The notes under the pieces were generated by a model, which worked only from the letters and a program-made list of their open reading frames with translations, had not been told where the DNA came from and did not search any database. DNA of 64,000 nt from Ascarosepion bandense (Eukaryota; Mollusca; Cephalopoda; Sepiida; Sepiidae). The DNA is taken from positions 1 through 64,000 of the forward strand of contig JBBBDQ010001941.1 in NCBI GenBank assembly GCA_037127315.1, read 5' to 3'. Positions 37,301-51,200 of the stretch are shown piece by piece; within the stretch, counting starts at the first letter, position 1, and each line of letters starts with the position of its first letter. Made by a program: the position numbers and the translations under genes.

Positions 37301-40300
37301 AAAGCCGGAAAATTGCGCATTTAGTGTATTTTCATGCATATCAAGATTAATGCTGATTCTTATGTAAATTGATGTGTAGAATCATACGGTCTCATTTAAA
37401 ATTGATTCTGAGCAATATAAATGTGTGTACTGAAAGCCCGAAAATTGCGCATTTAGTGTATTTTCATGCATATCAAGATTAATGCTGATTCTTATGTAAA
37501 TTGATGTGTAGAATCATGTCGTCTCATTTAAAATTGATTCCGAGCAATATAAATGAGTGTACTGAAAGCCCGAAAATTGCGCATTTAGTGTATTTTCATG
37601 CATATCAAGATTAATGCTGATTCTTATGTAAATTGATGTGTAGAATCATACGGTTTCATTTAAGATTGATTCTGAGCAATCTAAATGAGTGTACTGAAAG
37701 CCCGAAATTTGCGCATTTAGTGTATTTTCATGCATATCAAGATTAATGCTGATTCTTATGTAAATTGATGTGTAGAATCATACGGTCTCATTTAAAATTG
37801 ATTTTTAGCAATATAAATGAGTGTACTGAAAGCCCGAAAATTGCGCATTTAGTGTATTTTCAGGCATATCAAGATTAATGCTGATTCTTATGTAAATTGA
37901 TGTGTAGAATCATATGGATTCAATTAAAATTGATTCTGAGCAATATAAATGAGTGTACTGAAAGCCCGAAAATTGCGCATTTAGTGTATTTTCATGCATA
38001 TCAAGATTAATGCTGATTCTTACGTAAATTGATGTGTAGAATCGTATGGTCTCGTTTAAAATTGATTCTGATCAATATACATGAGTGTACTGCAAGACCA
38101 AACACTGCGCATTTAGTGTATTTTCATGCATATCAAAATTAATGCTGATTCATATGTAAATTGATGTGTAGAATCATACGGTCTCATTTAAAATTGATTC
38201 TGAACAATATAAATGAGTGTACTGAAAGCCCGAAAATTACTCATTTAGTGTATTTTCATGCATATCAAGATTAATGCTGATTCTTATGTAAATTGATGTG
38301 TAGAATCACGTGGTTTCATTTCAAATTGATTCTGAGCAATATAAATGAGTGTACTGAAAGCCCGAAAATTGCGCATTTAGTGTATTTTCATGCATATCAA
38401 GATTAATGCTGATTCTTATGTAAATTGATGTGTAGAATCATATCGTCTCATTTAAAATTGATTCCGAGCAATATAAATGAGTGTACTGAAAGCCCGAAAA
38501 TTGCGCATTTAGTGTATTTTCATGCATATCAAGATTAATGCTAATTCTTATGTAAATTGATGTGTAGAATCATATGGTCTCATTTAAAAGTGATTCCGAG
38601 CAATATAAATGAGTGTACTGAAAACCCGAAAATTGCGCATTTAGTGTATTTTCATGCATGTCAAGATTAATGCTGATTCTTATGTAAATTGATATGTAGA
38701 ATCATATGGTTTCATTTAAAATTGATTCTGAGCAATATAAATGTGTGTACTGAAAGCCCGAAAATTGCACATTTAGTGTATTTTCATGCATATCAAGATT
38801 AATGCGGATTCATATGTAAATTGATGTGTAGATTCATATGGTCTCATTTAAAATTGATTCTGAGCAATATAAATGAGTGTACTGAAAGCCGGAAAGTTGC
38901 GCATTTAGTGTATTTTCATGCATATCAAGATTAATGCTGATTCTTATGTAAATTGATGTGTAGAATCATACGGTCTCATTTAAAATTGATTCTGAGCAAT
39001 ATAAATGTGTGTACTGAAAGCCCGAAAATTGCGCATTTAGTGTATTTTCATGCATATCAAGATTAATGCTGATTCTTATGTAAATTGATGTGTAGAATCA
39101 TATCGTCTCATTTAAAATTGATTCCGAGCAATATAAATGAGTGTACTGAAAGTCCGAAAATTGCGCATTTAGTGTATTTTCATGCATATCAAGATTAATG
39201 CTGATTCTTATGTAAATTGATGTGTAGAATCATACGGTCTCATTTAAAATTGATTCTGAGCAATATAAATGTGTGTACTGAAAGCCCGAAAATTGCGCAT
39301 TTAGTGTATTTTCATGCATATCAAGATTAATGCTGATTCTTATGTAAATTGATGTGTAGAATCATATGGTCTCATTTAAAATTGATTCCGAGCAATATAA
39401 ATGAGTGTACTGAAAGCCAGAAAATTGCGCATTTAGTGTATTTTCATGCATATCAAGATTAATGCTGATTCTTATGTAAATTGATGTGTAGAATCATATG
39501 GTTTCATTTAAAATTGATTCTGAGCAATATAAATGAGTGTACTGAAAGCCCGAAAATTGCGCATTTATTGTATTTTAATGCATATCAATATTAATGCTGA
39601 TTCTTATGTAAATTGATGTGTAGAATCATATGGTTTCATTTAAAATTGATTCTGAGCAATATAAATGAGTGTACTGAAAGCCCGAAAATTGCGCATTTAG
39701 TGTATTTTCATGCATATCGAGATTAATGCTGATTCTTATGTAAATTGATGTGTAGAATCATATGGTCTGATTTAAAATTGATTCTGAGCAATATAAATTG
39801 AGTGTGCTGAAAGCACGAAAATTGCGCATTTAGTGTATTTTCATGCATATCAAGATTAATGCTGATTCTTATATAAATTGATGTGTAGAATCATATGGTC
39901 TCATTTAAAATTGATTCTGATCCATATAAATGAGTTTACAGAAAGTCCAAATCTGCGCATTTAGTGTATTTTCATGCATATCAAGATTAATGCTGATTCT
40001 TATGTAAATTGATGTGTAGAATCACATGGTTTCATTTCAAATTGATTCCGAGCAATATAAATGAGTGTACTGAAAGCCCGAAAATTGCGCATTTAGTGTA
40101 TTTTCATGCATATCAAGATTAATGCTGATTCTTATGTAAATTGATGTGTAGAATCATATGGTTTCATTTAAAATTGATTCTGAGCAATATAAATGTGTGT
40201 ACTGAAAGCCCGAAAATTGCACATTTAGTGTATTTTCATGCATATCAAGATTAATGCGGATTCTTATGTAAATTGATGTGTAGATTCATATGGTCTCATT

Positions 40301-41500
40301 TAAAATTGATTCTGAGCAATATAAATGAGTGTACTGAAAGCCGGAAAATTGCGCATTTAGTGTATTTTCATGCATATCAAGATTAATGCTGATTCTTATG
40401 TAAATTGATGTGTAGAATCATACGGTCTCATTTAAAATTGATTCTGAGCAATATAAATGTGTGTACTGAAAGCCCGAAAATTGCGCATTTAGTGTATTTT
40501 CAGGCATATCAAGATTAATGCTGATTCTTATGTAAATTGATGTGTAGAATCATATCGTCTCATTTAAAATTTGATTCCGAGCAATATAAATGAGTGTACT
40601 GAAAGCCCGAAAATTGCGCATTTAGTGTATTTTCATGCATATCAAGATTAATGCTGATTCTTATGTAAATTGATGTGTAGAATCATACGGTTTCATTTAA
40701 GATTGATTCTGAGCAATCTAAATGAGTGTACTGAAAGCCCGAAATTTGCGCATTTAGTGTATTTTCATGCATATCAAGATTAATGCTGATTCTTATGTAA
40801 ATTGATGTGTAGAATCATACGGTCTCATTTAAAATTGATTTTTAGCAATATAAATGAGTGTACTGAAAGCTCGAAAATTGCGCATTTAGTGTATTTTCAG
40901 GCATATCAAGATTAATGCTGATTCTTATGTAAATTGATGTGTAGAATCATATGGATTCAATTAAAATTGATTCTGAGCAATATAAATGAGTGTACTGAAA
41001 GCCCGAAAATTGCGCATTTAGTGTATTTTCATGCATATCAAGATTAATGCTGATTCTTACGTAAATTGATGTGTAGAATCGTATGGTCTCGTTTAAAATT
41101 GATTCTGATCAATATACATGAGTGTACTGCAAGACCAAACACTGCGCATTTAGTGTATTTTCATGCATATCAAGATTAATGCTGATTCATATGTAAATTG
41201 ATGTGTAGAATCATACGGTCTCATTTAAAATTGATTCTGAGCAATATAAATGAGTGTACTGAAAGCCCGAAAATTACTCATTTAGTGTATTTTCAAGCAT
41301 ATCAAGATTAATGCTGATTCTTATGTAAATTGATGTGTAGAATCACATGGTTTCATTTCAAATTGATTCTGAGCAATATAAATGAGTGTACTGAAAGCCC
41401 GAAAATTGCGCATTTAGTGTATTTTCATGCATATCAAGATTAATGCTGATTCTTATGTAAATTGATGTGTAGAATCATATGGTCTCATTTAAAATTGATT
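31400..41500 (-). repeat. Variable-length HOR family (11-23 monomers)
   Basis: The monomer pair GGTCTCGTTT / TACATGAGTGTACTGCAAGACC is present five times, with TGCAAGACC at 31758, 34265, 35716, 38091 and 41128. Spacings are 2507, 1451, 2375 and 3037 bp, i.e. 19, 11, 18 and 23 units within 1 bp. Each copy is preceded by the same run: CATATCGTCTC, GATTGATTCTGAGCAATCTAAATG, TTGATTTTTAGCAATAT and GATTCAATT; in most copies TTTTCAGGCATATC also precedes it. Each is followed by GATTCATATG, ATTACTCATTTAG and TTTCAAATTG. A second mark, GATCCATATAAATGAGTTTAC, at 33057, 36751 and 39919, is spaced 28 and 24 units. The common core is constant while the inserted monomer number varies. Confidence 0.8.
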
Positions 41501-42099
41501 CTGAGCAATATAAATGAGTGTGCTGAAAGCACGAAAATTGCGCATTTAGTGTATTTTCATGCATATCAAGATTAATGCTGATTCTTATGTAAATTGATGT
41601 GTAGTATCAAATGGTTTCAGTTAAAATTTATTCTGAGCAATATAAATGAGTGTACTGAAAGCTCGAAAATTGCGCATTTAGTGTATTTTCATGCATATCA
41701 AGATTAATGCTGATTCTTATGCAAATCGATTTGTATAATCATACGGTCTCATTTAAATTTGATTCTGAGCAATATAAATGAGTGTACTCAAAGTCCGAAA
41801 ATTTCGCATTTAGTGTATTTTCATGCATATCAAGATTAATGTTGATTCTTATGTAAATTGATGTGTAGAATCATATGGTCTCATTTAAAATCGATTCTGA
41901 TCAATATAAATGAGTGTACTGAAATATCAAAAACTGCGCATTTAGTGTATTTTCATGCATATCAAGATTAATGCTGATTCTCATGTAAATTGATGTGTAG
42001 AATCATACGGGCTCATTTAAAATTGATTCTGAGCAATATAAATGAGTGTACTGAAAGCCCGAAAATTGCGCATTTAGTGTATTTTCATGCATATCAAGA

Positions 42100-43490
42100 T
42101 TAATGCTGTTTCTTATGTAAATTGATGTGTAGAATCATATGGTTTCATTTCAAATTGATTCTGAGCAATATAAATGAGTGTACTGAAAGTCCGAAAATTG
42201 CGCATTTAGTGTATTTTCATGCATATCAAGATTAATGCTGATTCTTATGTAAATTGATGTGTAGAATCATATGGTCTCATTTAAAATTGATTCTGAGCAA
42301 TATAAATGAGTGTACTGAAAGCCCGAAAATTGCGCATTTAGTGTATTTTCATGCATATCAAGATTAATGCTGATTCTTATGTAAATTGATGTGTAGAATC
42401 ATATGGTCTCATTTAAATTGATTCCGAGCAATATAAATGAGTGTGCTGAAAGCCCGAAAATTGCGCATTTAGTGTATTTTCATGCATATCAAGATTAATG
42501 CTGATTCTTATGTAAATTGATGTGTAGAATAATATGGTCTCATTTAAAATTGATTCGGAGCAATAGAAATGACTGTACTGAAAGCCCGAAAATTGCGCAT
42601 TAAGCGTATTTTCATGCATATCACGATTAATGCTGATTCTTATGTAAATTGATGTGTAGAATCATACGGTCTCATTTAAAATTGATTCTGAGCAATATAA
42701 ATGAGTGTACTGAAAGCTGGAATATTGCGCATTAAATGTATTTTCATGCATATCTAGATTAATGCTGATTCTTATGTAAATTGATGTGTAGAATCATATG
42801 GTCTCATTTAAAATTGATTCTGATCAATATAAATGAGTGTACTGAAACCCCGAAAATTGCGCATTTAGTGTATTTTCATGCATGTCAAGATTAATGCTGA
42901 TTCTTATGTAAACTGATGTGTAGAATCATACGGTCTCATTTCAAATTGATTCTGAGCAATATAAATGAGTGTACTGAAAGCCCGAAAATTGCGCATTTAG
43001 TGTATTTTCATGCATATCAAGATTAATGCTGATTCTTATGTAAATAGATGTGTAGAATCATATGGTCTCATTTAAAATTGATTCTGAGCAATATAAATGA
43101 GTGTACTGAAAGCCGGAAATTGCGCATATAGTGTATTTTCATGCATATCAAGATTAATGCTGATTCTTATATAAATTGATGTGTAGAATCATATGGTCTC
43201 ATTTAAAATTGATTCCGAGCAATATAAATGAGTGTACTGAAAGCCCGAAATTGCGCATTTAGTGTATTTTCATGCATATCAAGATAAATGCTGATTCTTA
43301 TGTAAATTGATGTGTAGAATCATACGGGCTCATTTAAAATTGATTCTGATCAATATAAATGAGTGTACTGAAAGCCCGAAAATTGCGCATTTAGTGTATT
43401 TTCATACATATCAAGATTAATGCTGTTTCTTATGTAAATTGATGTGTAGAATCATATGGTTTCATTTAAAATTGATTCTGAGCAATATAA
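42100..43490 (-). repeat. 1.4-kb block, copy 2 of a distant direct duplication
   Basis: Direct relative of 10460-11860 at an offset of about 31642 bp, sharing its private variants in order (TGCTGTTTCT, GTGTGCTG, GAATAATATGG with GATTCGGAGCAATAGAAATG, TTAAGCG/TATCACGATT, AAAGCTGGAATATTG, AAACCCCG, AAACTGATG, AAATAGATG, CGCATATAG, CATACATATC). A change private to this copy is TATCTAGATT at about 42752. By the same marks it is also related, inverted, to the + array at about 7.3-8.9 kb. Confidence 0.8.
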
Positions 43491-46400
43491 ATGAGTGTAC
43501 TGAAAGACGGAAAATTGCGCATTTAGTGTATTTTCATGCATATCAAGATTAATGCTGATTCTTATGTAAATTGATGTGTAGAATCATATGGTTTCATTTC
43601 AAATTGATTCTGAGCAATATAAATGAGTGTACTGAAAGACCGAAAATTGCGCATTTAGTGTATTTTCATTCATATCAAGATTAATGCTGAATCTTATGTA
43701 AATTGATGTGTAGAATCATATGGTCTCATTTAAAATTGATTCTGAGCAATATAAATGAGTGTACTGAAAGCCCGAAAATTGCGCATTTAGTGTATTTTCA
43801 TGCATATCAAGATTAATGCTGATTCTTATGTAAATTGATGTGTAGAATAACATGGTCTCATTTAAAATTGATTCTGAGCAATATAAATGAGTGTGCTGAA
43901 AGCCCGAAAATTGCGCATTTATTGTATTTTCATGCATATCAAGATTAATGCTGATTCTTATGTAAATTGATGTGTAGAATCATATGGTCTCATTTAAAAT
44001 TGATTCTAATCAAGACAAATGACTGTACTGAAAGTCCAAAAACTGCGCATTTAGTGTATTTTCATGCATATCAAGATTAATGCTGATTCTTATGTAAATT
44101 GATATGTAGAATAATATGGTTTCAATTAAAATTGATTCTGTGCAATATAAATGAGTGTACTGAAAGCCCGAAAATTGCGCATTAAGTGTATTTTCATGCA
44201 TATCAAGATTAATGCTGATTCTTATGTAAATTGATGTGTAGAATCATATGGTCTCATTTAAAATTGATTCTGAGCAATATAAATGAGTGTACTGAAAGCC
44301 GGAAAATTGCGCATTTAGTGTATTTTCATGCATATCAAGATTAATGCTGATTCTTATGTAAATTGATGTGTAGAATCATATGGTCTCATTTAAAATTGAT
44401 TCTGATCAATATAAATGAGTATACTGAAATATCAAAAACTGCGCATTTAGTGTATTTTCATGCATATCAAGATTAATGCTGATTCTTATGTAAATTGATG
44501 TGTAGAATCATACGGTCTCATTTAAAATTGATACTGAGCAATATAAATGAGTGTACTGAAAGCCCGAAAATTGCGCATTTAGTGTATTTTCATGCATATC
44601 AAGATTAATGCTGATTCTTATGTAAATTGATGTGTAGAATCATATGGTTTCATCTAAAATTGATTCTGAGCAATATAAATGAGTGTACTGAAAGCCCGAA
44701 AATTGCGCATTTAGTGTATTTTCAAGCATATCAAGATTAATGCTGATTCTTATGTAAATTGATGTGTAGAATCATATGGTTTCATTTAAAATTGATTCTG
44801 AGCAACATAAATGAGTGTACTGAAAGCCCGAAAATTGCGCATTTAGTGTATTTTCATGCATATCAAGATTAATGCTGATTCTTATGTAAATTGATATGTA
44901 GAATCATATGGTCTCATTTAAAATTGATTCTGAGCAATATAAATGAGTGTGCTGAAAGCCCGAAAAATGCGCGTTAAAGTATTTTCATGCATATCAAGAT
45001 TAATGCTGATTCTTATGTAAATTCATGTGTAGAATCATATGGTCTCATTTAAAATTGATTCTGATCAATATAAATGCGTGTACTGAAAAACCAAAAACTG
45101 CGCATTTAGTGTATTTTCATGCATATCAAGATTAATGCTGATTCTTATGTAAATTGATGTGTAGAATCATATGGTCACATTTAAAATTGATTCTGAGCAA
45201 TATAAATGAGTGTACTGAAAGCCCGAAATTTGCGCATTTAGTGCATTTTCATGCATATCAAGATTAATGCTGATTCTTATGTAAATTGATGTGTAGAATC
45301 ATATGGTCTCATTTAAGATTGATTCCGAGCAATATAAATGAGTGTACTGAAAGCCCGAAAATTGCTCATTTAGTGTATTTTCATGCATATCAAGATTAAT
45401 GCTGATTCTTATGTAAATTGATGTGTAGAATCATATGGTCTCATTTAAAATTGATTCTGAGCAATATAAATGAGTGTACTGAAATATCAAAAACTGCGCA
45501 TTTAGTGCATTTTCATGCATATCAAGATTAATGCTGATCCTTATGTAAATTGATGTGTAGAATCATATGGTCTCATTTAAAATTGATTCTGATCAATATA
45601 AATGAGTATACTGAAATATCAAAAACTGCGCATTTAGTGTAATTTCATGCATATCAAGATTATTGCTGATTCTTATGTAAATTGAAGTGTAGAATCATAC
45701 GGTCTCATTTAAAATTGATGCTGAGCAATATAAATGAGTGTACTGAAAGCCCGAATATTGCGCATTTAGTGTATTTTCATGCATATCAAGATTAATGCTG
45801 ATTCTTATGTAAATTGATGTGTAGAATCATATGGTTTCATTTAAAATTGATTATGAGCAATATAAATGAGTGTACTTAAAGCCCGAAAATTGCGCATTTA
45901 CTGTATTTTCAAGCATATCAAGATTAATGCTGATTCTTATGAAAATTGATGTGTAGAATCATATGGTTACATTTAAAATTGATTCTGAGCAATATAAATG
46001 AGTGTACTGAAAGCTCGAAAATTGCGCATTTAGTGTATTTTCATGCATATCAAGATTAATGCTGATTCTTATGTAAATTGTTGTGTAGAATCATATGGTC
46101 TCATTTAAAATTGATTCCGAGCAATATAAATGAGTGTACTGAAAGCCGGAAAATTGCGCATTTAGTGTATTTTCATGCATATCAAGATTAATGCTGATTC
46201 TTATGTAAATTGATGTGTAGAATCATACGGTCTCATTTAAAATTGATTCTGAGCAATATAAATGAGTGTACTGAAAGCCCGAAAATTGCGCATTTAGTGT
46301 ATTTTCATGCATATCAAGATTAATGCTGATTCTTATGTAAATTGATGTGTAGAATCATATGGTTTCAATTAAAATTGATTCTGAGCAATATAAATGAGTG

Positions 46401-47389
46401 TACTGAAAGCCCGAAAATTGCGCATTTAGTGTATTTTCAGCATATCAAGATTAATGCTGATTCTTATGTAAATTGATGTGTAGAATCATATGGTCTCATT
46501 TAAAATTGATTCTTAGCAATATAAATGAGTGTACTGAAAGCCGGAAAATTGCGCATTTAGTGTATTTTCATGCATATCAAGATTAATGCTGATTCTTATG
46601 TAAATTGATGTGTAGAATCATATGGTCTCATTTAAAATTGATTCTGATCAATGTAAATGAGTGTACTGAAAGACCAAAAACTGCGCATTTAGTGTATTTT
46701 CATGCATATCAAGTTTAATGCTGATTCTTATGTAAATTGATGTGTAGTATCAAATGGTTTCATTTAAAATTTATTCTGAGCAATATAAATGAGTGTAATG
46801 AAAGCCCGAAAATTGCGCATTTAGTGTATTTTCATGCATATCAAGATTAATGCTGATTCTTATGCAAATCGATTTGTATAATCATACGGTTTCATTTAAA
46901 TTTGATTCTGAGCAATATAAATGAGTGTACTCAAAGTCCGAAAATTTCGCATTTAGTGTATTTTCATGCATATCAAGATTAATGTTGATTCTTATGTAAA
47001 TTGATGTGTAGAATCATATGGTCTCATTTAAAATTGATTCTGATCAATATAAATGAGTGTACTGAAATATCACAAACTGCGCATTTAGTGTATTTTCATG
47101 CATATCAAGATTAATGCTGATTCTTATGTAAATTGATGTGTAGAATCATACGGGCTCATTTAAAATTGATTCTGAGCAATATAAATGAGTGTACTGAAAG
47201 CCCGAAAATTGCGCATTTAGTGTATTTTCATGCATATCAAGATTAATGCTGTTTCTTATGTAAATTGATGTGTAGAATCATATGGTTTCATTTCAAATTG
47301 ATTCTGAGCAATATAAATGAGTGTACTGAAAGCCCGAAAATTGCGCATTTAGTGTATTTTCATGCATATCAAGATTAATGCTGATTCTT

Positions 47390-48000
47390 ATGTAAATAGA
47401 TGTGTAGAATCATATGGTCTCATTTAAAATTGATTCTGAGCAATATAAATGAGTGTACTGAAAGCCGGAAATTGCGCATATAGTGTATTTTCATGCATAT
47501 CAAGATTAATGCTGATTCTTATATAAATTGATGTGTAGAATCATATGGTCTCATTTAAAATTGATTCCGAGCAGTATAAATGTGTGTACTGAAAGCCCGA
47601 AAATTGCGCATTTAGTGTATTTTCATGCATATCAAGATTAATGCTGATTCTTATGTAAACTGATGTGTAGAATCATACGGTCTCATTTCAAATTGATTCT
47701 GAGCAATATAAATGAGTGTACTGAAAGCCCGAAAATTGCGCATTTAGTGTATTTTCATGCATATCAAGATTAATGCTGATTCTTATGTAAATAGATGTGT
47801 AGAATCATATGGTCTCATTTAAAATTGACTGAGCAATATAAATGAGTGTACTGAAAGCCGGAAATTGCGCATATAGTGTATTTTCATGCATATCAAGATT
47901 AATGCTGATTCTTATATAAATTGATGTGTAGAATCATATGGTCTCATTTAAAATTGATTCCGAGCAGTATAAATGTGTGTACTGAAAGCCCGAAATTGCG
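47390..48000 (-). repeat. Trimer tandem duplication
   Basis: AAATAGATG at 47394 and 47789 is 395 bp apart (three units less 1 bp). Both copies contain CCGGAAATTGCGCATATAG, CTTATATAAATTG and the rare GAGCAGTATAAATGTG. The second copy has a shortened AAAATTGACTGAGC (about 47821), missing bases of GATTCTGAG. This is a short-range, recent-looking duplication within a diverse part of the array. Confidence 0.75.
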
Positions 48001-48299
48001 CATTTAGTGTATTTTCATGCATATCAAGATTAATGCTGATTCTTATGTAAATTGATGTGTAGAATCATGGTTTCATTCAAAATTGATTCTGAGCAATATA
48101 AATGACTGTACTGAAAGCCCGAAAATTGCGCATTTAGTGTATTTTCATGCATATCAAGATTAATGCTGATTCTTATGCAAATCGATTTGTAGAATCATAC
48201 GGTCTCATTTAAAATTTGATTCTGAGCAATATAAATGAGTGTACTCAAACTCCGAAAATTGCGCATTTAGTGTATTTTCATGCATATCAAAGATTAATG

Positions 48300-51200
48300 C
48301 TGATTCTTATGTAAATTGATGTAGAATCATATGGATTCAATTAAAATTGATTCTGAGCAATATAAATGAGTGTACTGAAAGCCCGAAAATTGCGCATTTA
48401 GTGTATTTTCATGCATATCAAGATTAATGCTGATTCTTATGTTAATTGATGTGTAGAATCGTATGGTCTCATTTAAAATTGATTCTGATCAATATAAATG
48501 AGTGTACTGAAAGACCAACCACAGCGCATTTAGTGTATTTTCATGCATATCAAGATTAATGCTGATTCTTATGTAAATTGATGTGTAGAATCACATGGTT
48601 TCATTTCAAATTGATACTGAGCAATATAAATGAGTGTACTGAAAGCCCGAAAATTGCGCATTTAGTGTATTTTCATGCATATCAAGATTAATGCAGTTTC
48701 TTATGTAAATTGATGTGTAGAATCATATGGTTTCATTTAAAATTGATTCTGAGCAATATAAATGAGTGTACTGAAAGACCGAATATTTGCGCATTTAGTG
48801 TATTTTCATGCATATCAAGATTAATGCTGATTCTTATGTAAATTGATGTGTAGAATCATATGGTTTCATTTAAAATTGATTCTGAGCAATATAAATGAGT
48901 GTACTGAAAGACCGAAAATTGCGCATTTAGTGTATTTTCATTCATATCAAGATTAATGCTGATTCTTATGTAAATTGATGTGTAGAATCATATGGTCTCA
49001 TTTAAAATTGATTCTGAGCAATATAAATGAGTGTGCTGAAAGCACGAAAATTGCGCATTTAGTGTATTTACATGCATATCAAGATTAATGCTGATTCTTA
49101 TGTAAATTGATGTGTAGAATGATATGGTCTCATTTAAAATTGATTCGGAGCAATAGAAATGACTGTACTGAAAGACCGAAAATTGCGCATTTAGTGTATT
49201 TTCATGCATATTAAGATTAATGCGGATTCTTATGTATATTGATGTGTAGAATCATATGGTTTCATTTAAAATTGATTCTGAGCAATATAAATGAGTGTAC
49301 TGAAAGCCCGAAAATTGCGCATTTAGTGTATTTTCATGCATATCAAGATTAATGCTGATTCTTATGTAAATTGATGTGTAGAATCATATGGATTCAATTA
49401 AAATTGATTCTGAGCAATATAAATGAGTGTACTGAAAGCCCGAAAATTGCGCATTTAGTGTATTTTCATGCATATCAAGATTAATGCTGATTCTTATGTT
49501 AATTGATGTGTAGAATCGTATGGTCTCATTTAAAATTGATTCTGATCAATATAAATGAGTGTACTGAAAGACCAACCACAGCGCATTTAGTGTATTTTCA
49601 TGCATATCAAGATTAATGCTGATTCTTATGTAAATTGATGTGTAGAATCACATGGTTTCATTTCAAATTGATACTGAGCAATATAAATGAGTGTACTGAA
49701 AGCCCGAAAATTGCGCATTTAGTGTATTTTCATGCATGTCAAGATTAATGCTTATTCTTATGTAAATTGATATGTAGAATCATATGGTTTCATTTAAAAT
49801 TGATTCTGAGCAATATAAATGTGTGTACTGAAAGCCCGAAAATTGCGCATTTAGTGTATTTTCATGCATATCAAGATTAATGCTGATTCATATGTAAATT
49901 GATGTGTAGAATCATACGGTCTCATTTAAAATTGATTCTGAGCAATATAAATGAGTGTACTGAAAGCCCGAAAATTACTCATTTAGTGTATTTTCATGCA
50001 TATCAAGATTAATGCTGATTCTTATGTAAATTGATGTGTAGAATCACATGGTTTCATTTCAAATTGATTCTGAGCAATATAAATGAGTGTAGTGAAAGAC
50101 CGAAAATTGCGCATTTAGTGTATTTTCATGCATGTCAAGATTAATGCTGATTCTTATGTAAATTGATATGTAGAATCATATGGTTTCATTTCAAATTGAT
50201 TCCGAGCAATATAAATGTGTGTACTGAAAGCCCGAAAATTGCGCATTTAGTGTATTTTCATGCATATCAAGATTAATGCGGATTCTTATGTAAATTGATG
50301 TGTAGATTCATATGGTCTCATTTAAAATTGATTCTGAGCAATATAAATGAGTGTACTGAAAGCCCGAAAATTGCGCATTTAGTGTATTTTCATGCATATC
50401 AAGATTAATGCTGATTCTTATGTGAATTGATGTGTAGAATCATACGGTCTCATTTAAAATTGATACTGAGCAATATAAATGTGTGTACTGAAAGCCCGAA
50501 AATTGCGCATTTAGTGTATTTTCATGCATATCAAGATTAATGCTGATTCTTATGTAAATTGATTTGTAGAATCATATGGTCTCATTTAAATTGATTCCGA
50601 GCAATATAAATGAGTGTACTGAAAGCCCGAAAATTGCGCATTTAGTGTATTTTCATGCATATCAAGATTAATGCTGATTCTTATGTAAATTGATGTGTAG
50701 AATCATGGTTTCATTCAAAATTGATTCTGAGCAATATAAATGACTGTACTGAAAGCCCGAAAATTGCGCATTAATGTATTTTCATGCATATCAAGATTAA
50801 TGCTGATTCTTATGCAAATCGATTTGTAGAATCATACGGTCTCATTTAAATTTGATTCTGAGCAATATAAATGAGTGTACTCAAACTCCGAAAATTGCGC
50901 ATTTAGTGTATTTTCATGCATATCAAGATTAATGCTGATTCTTATGTAAATTGATGTGTAGAATCATATGGTCTCATTTAAAATTGATTCTGATCAATAT
51001 AAATGTGTGTACTGAAATATCAAAAACTGCGCATTTAGTGTATTTTCATGCATATCAAGATTAATGCTGATTCTTATGTAAATTGATGTGTAGAATCATA
51101 CGGGCTCATTTAAAATTGATTCTGATCAATATAAATGAGTGTACTGAAAGCCCGAAAATTGCGCATTTAGTGTATTTTCATGCATATCAAGATTAATGCT

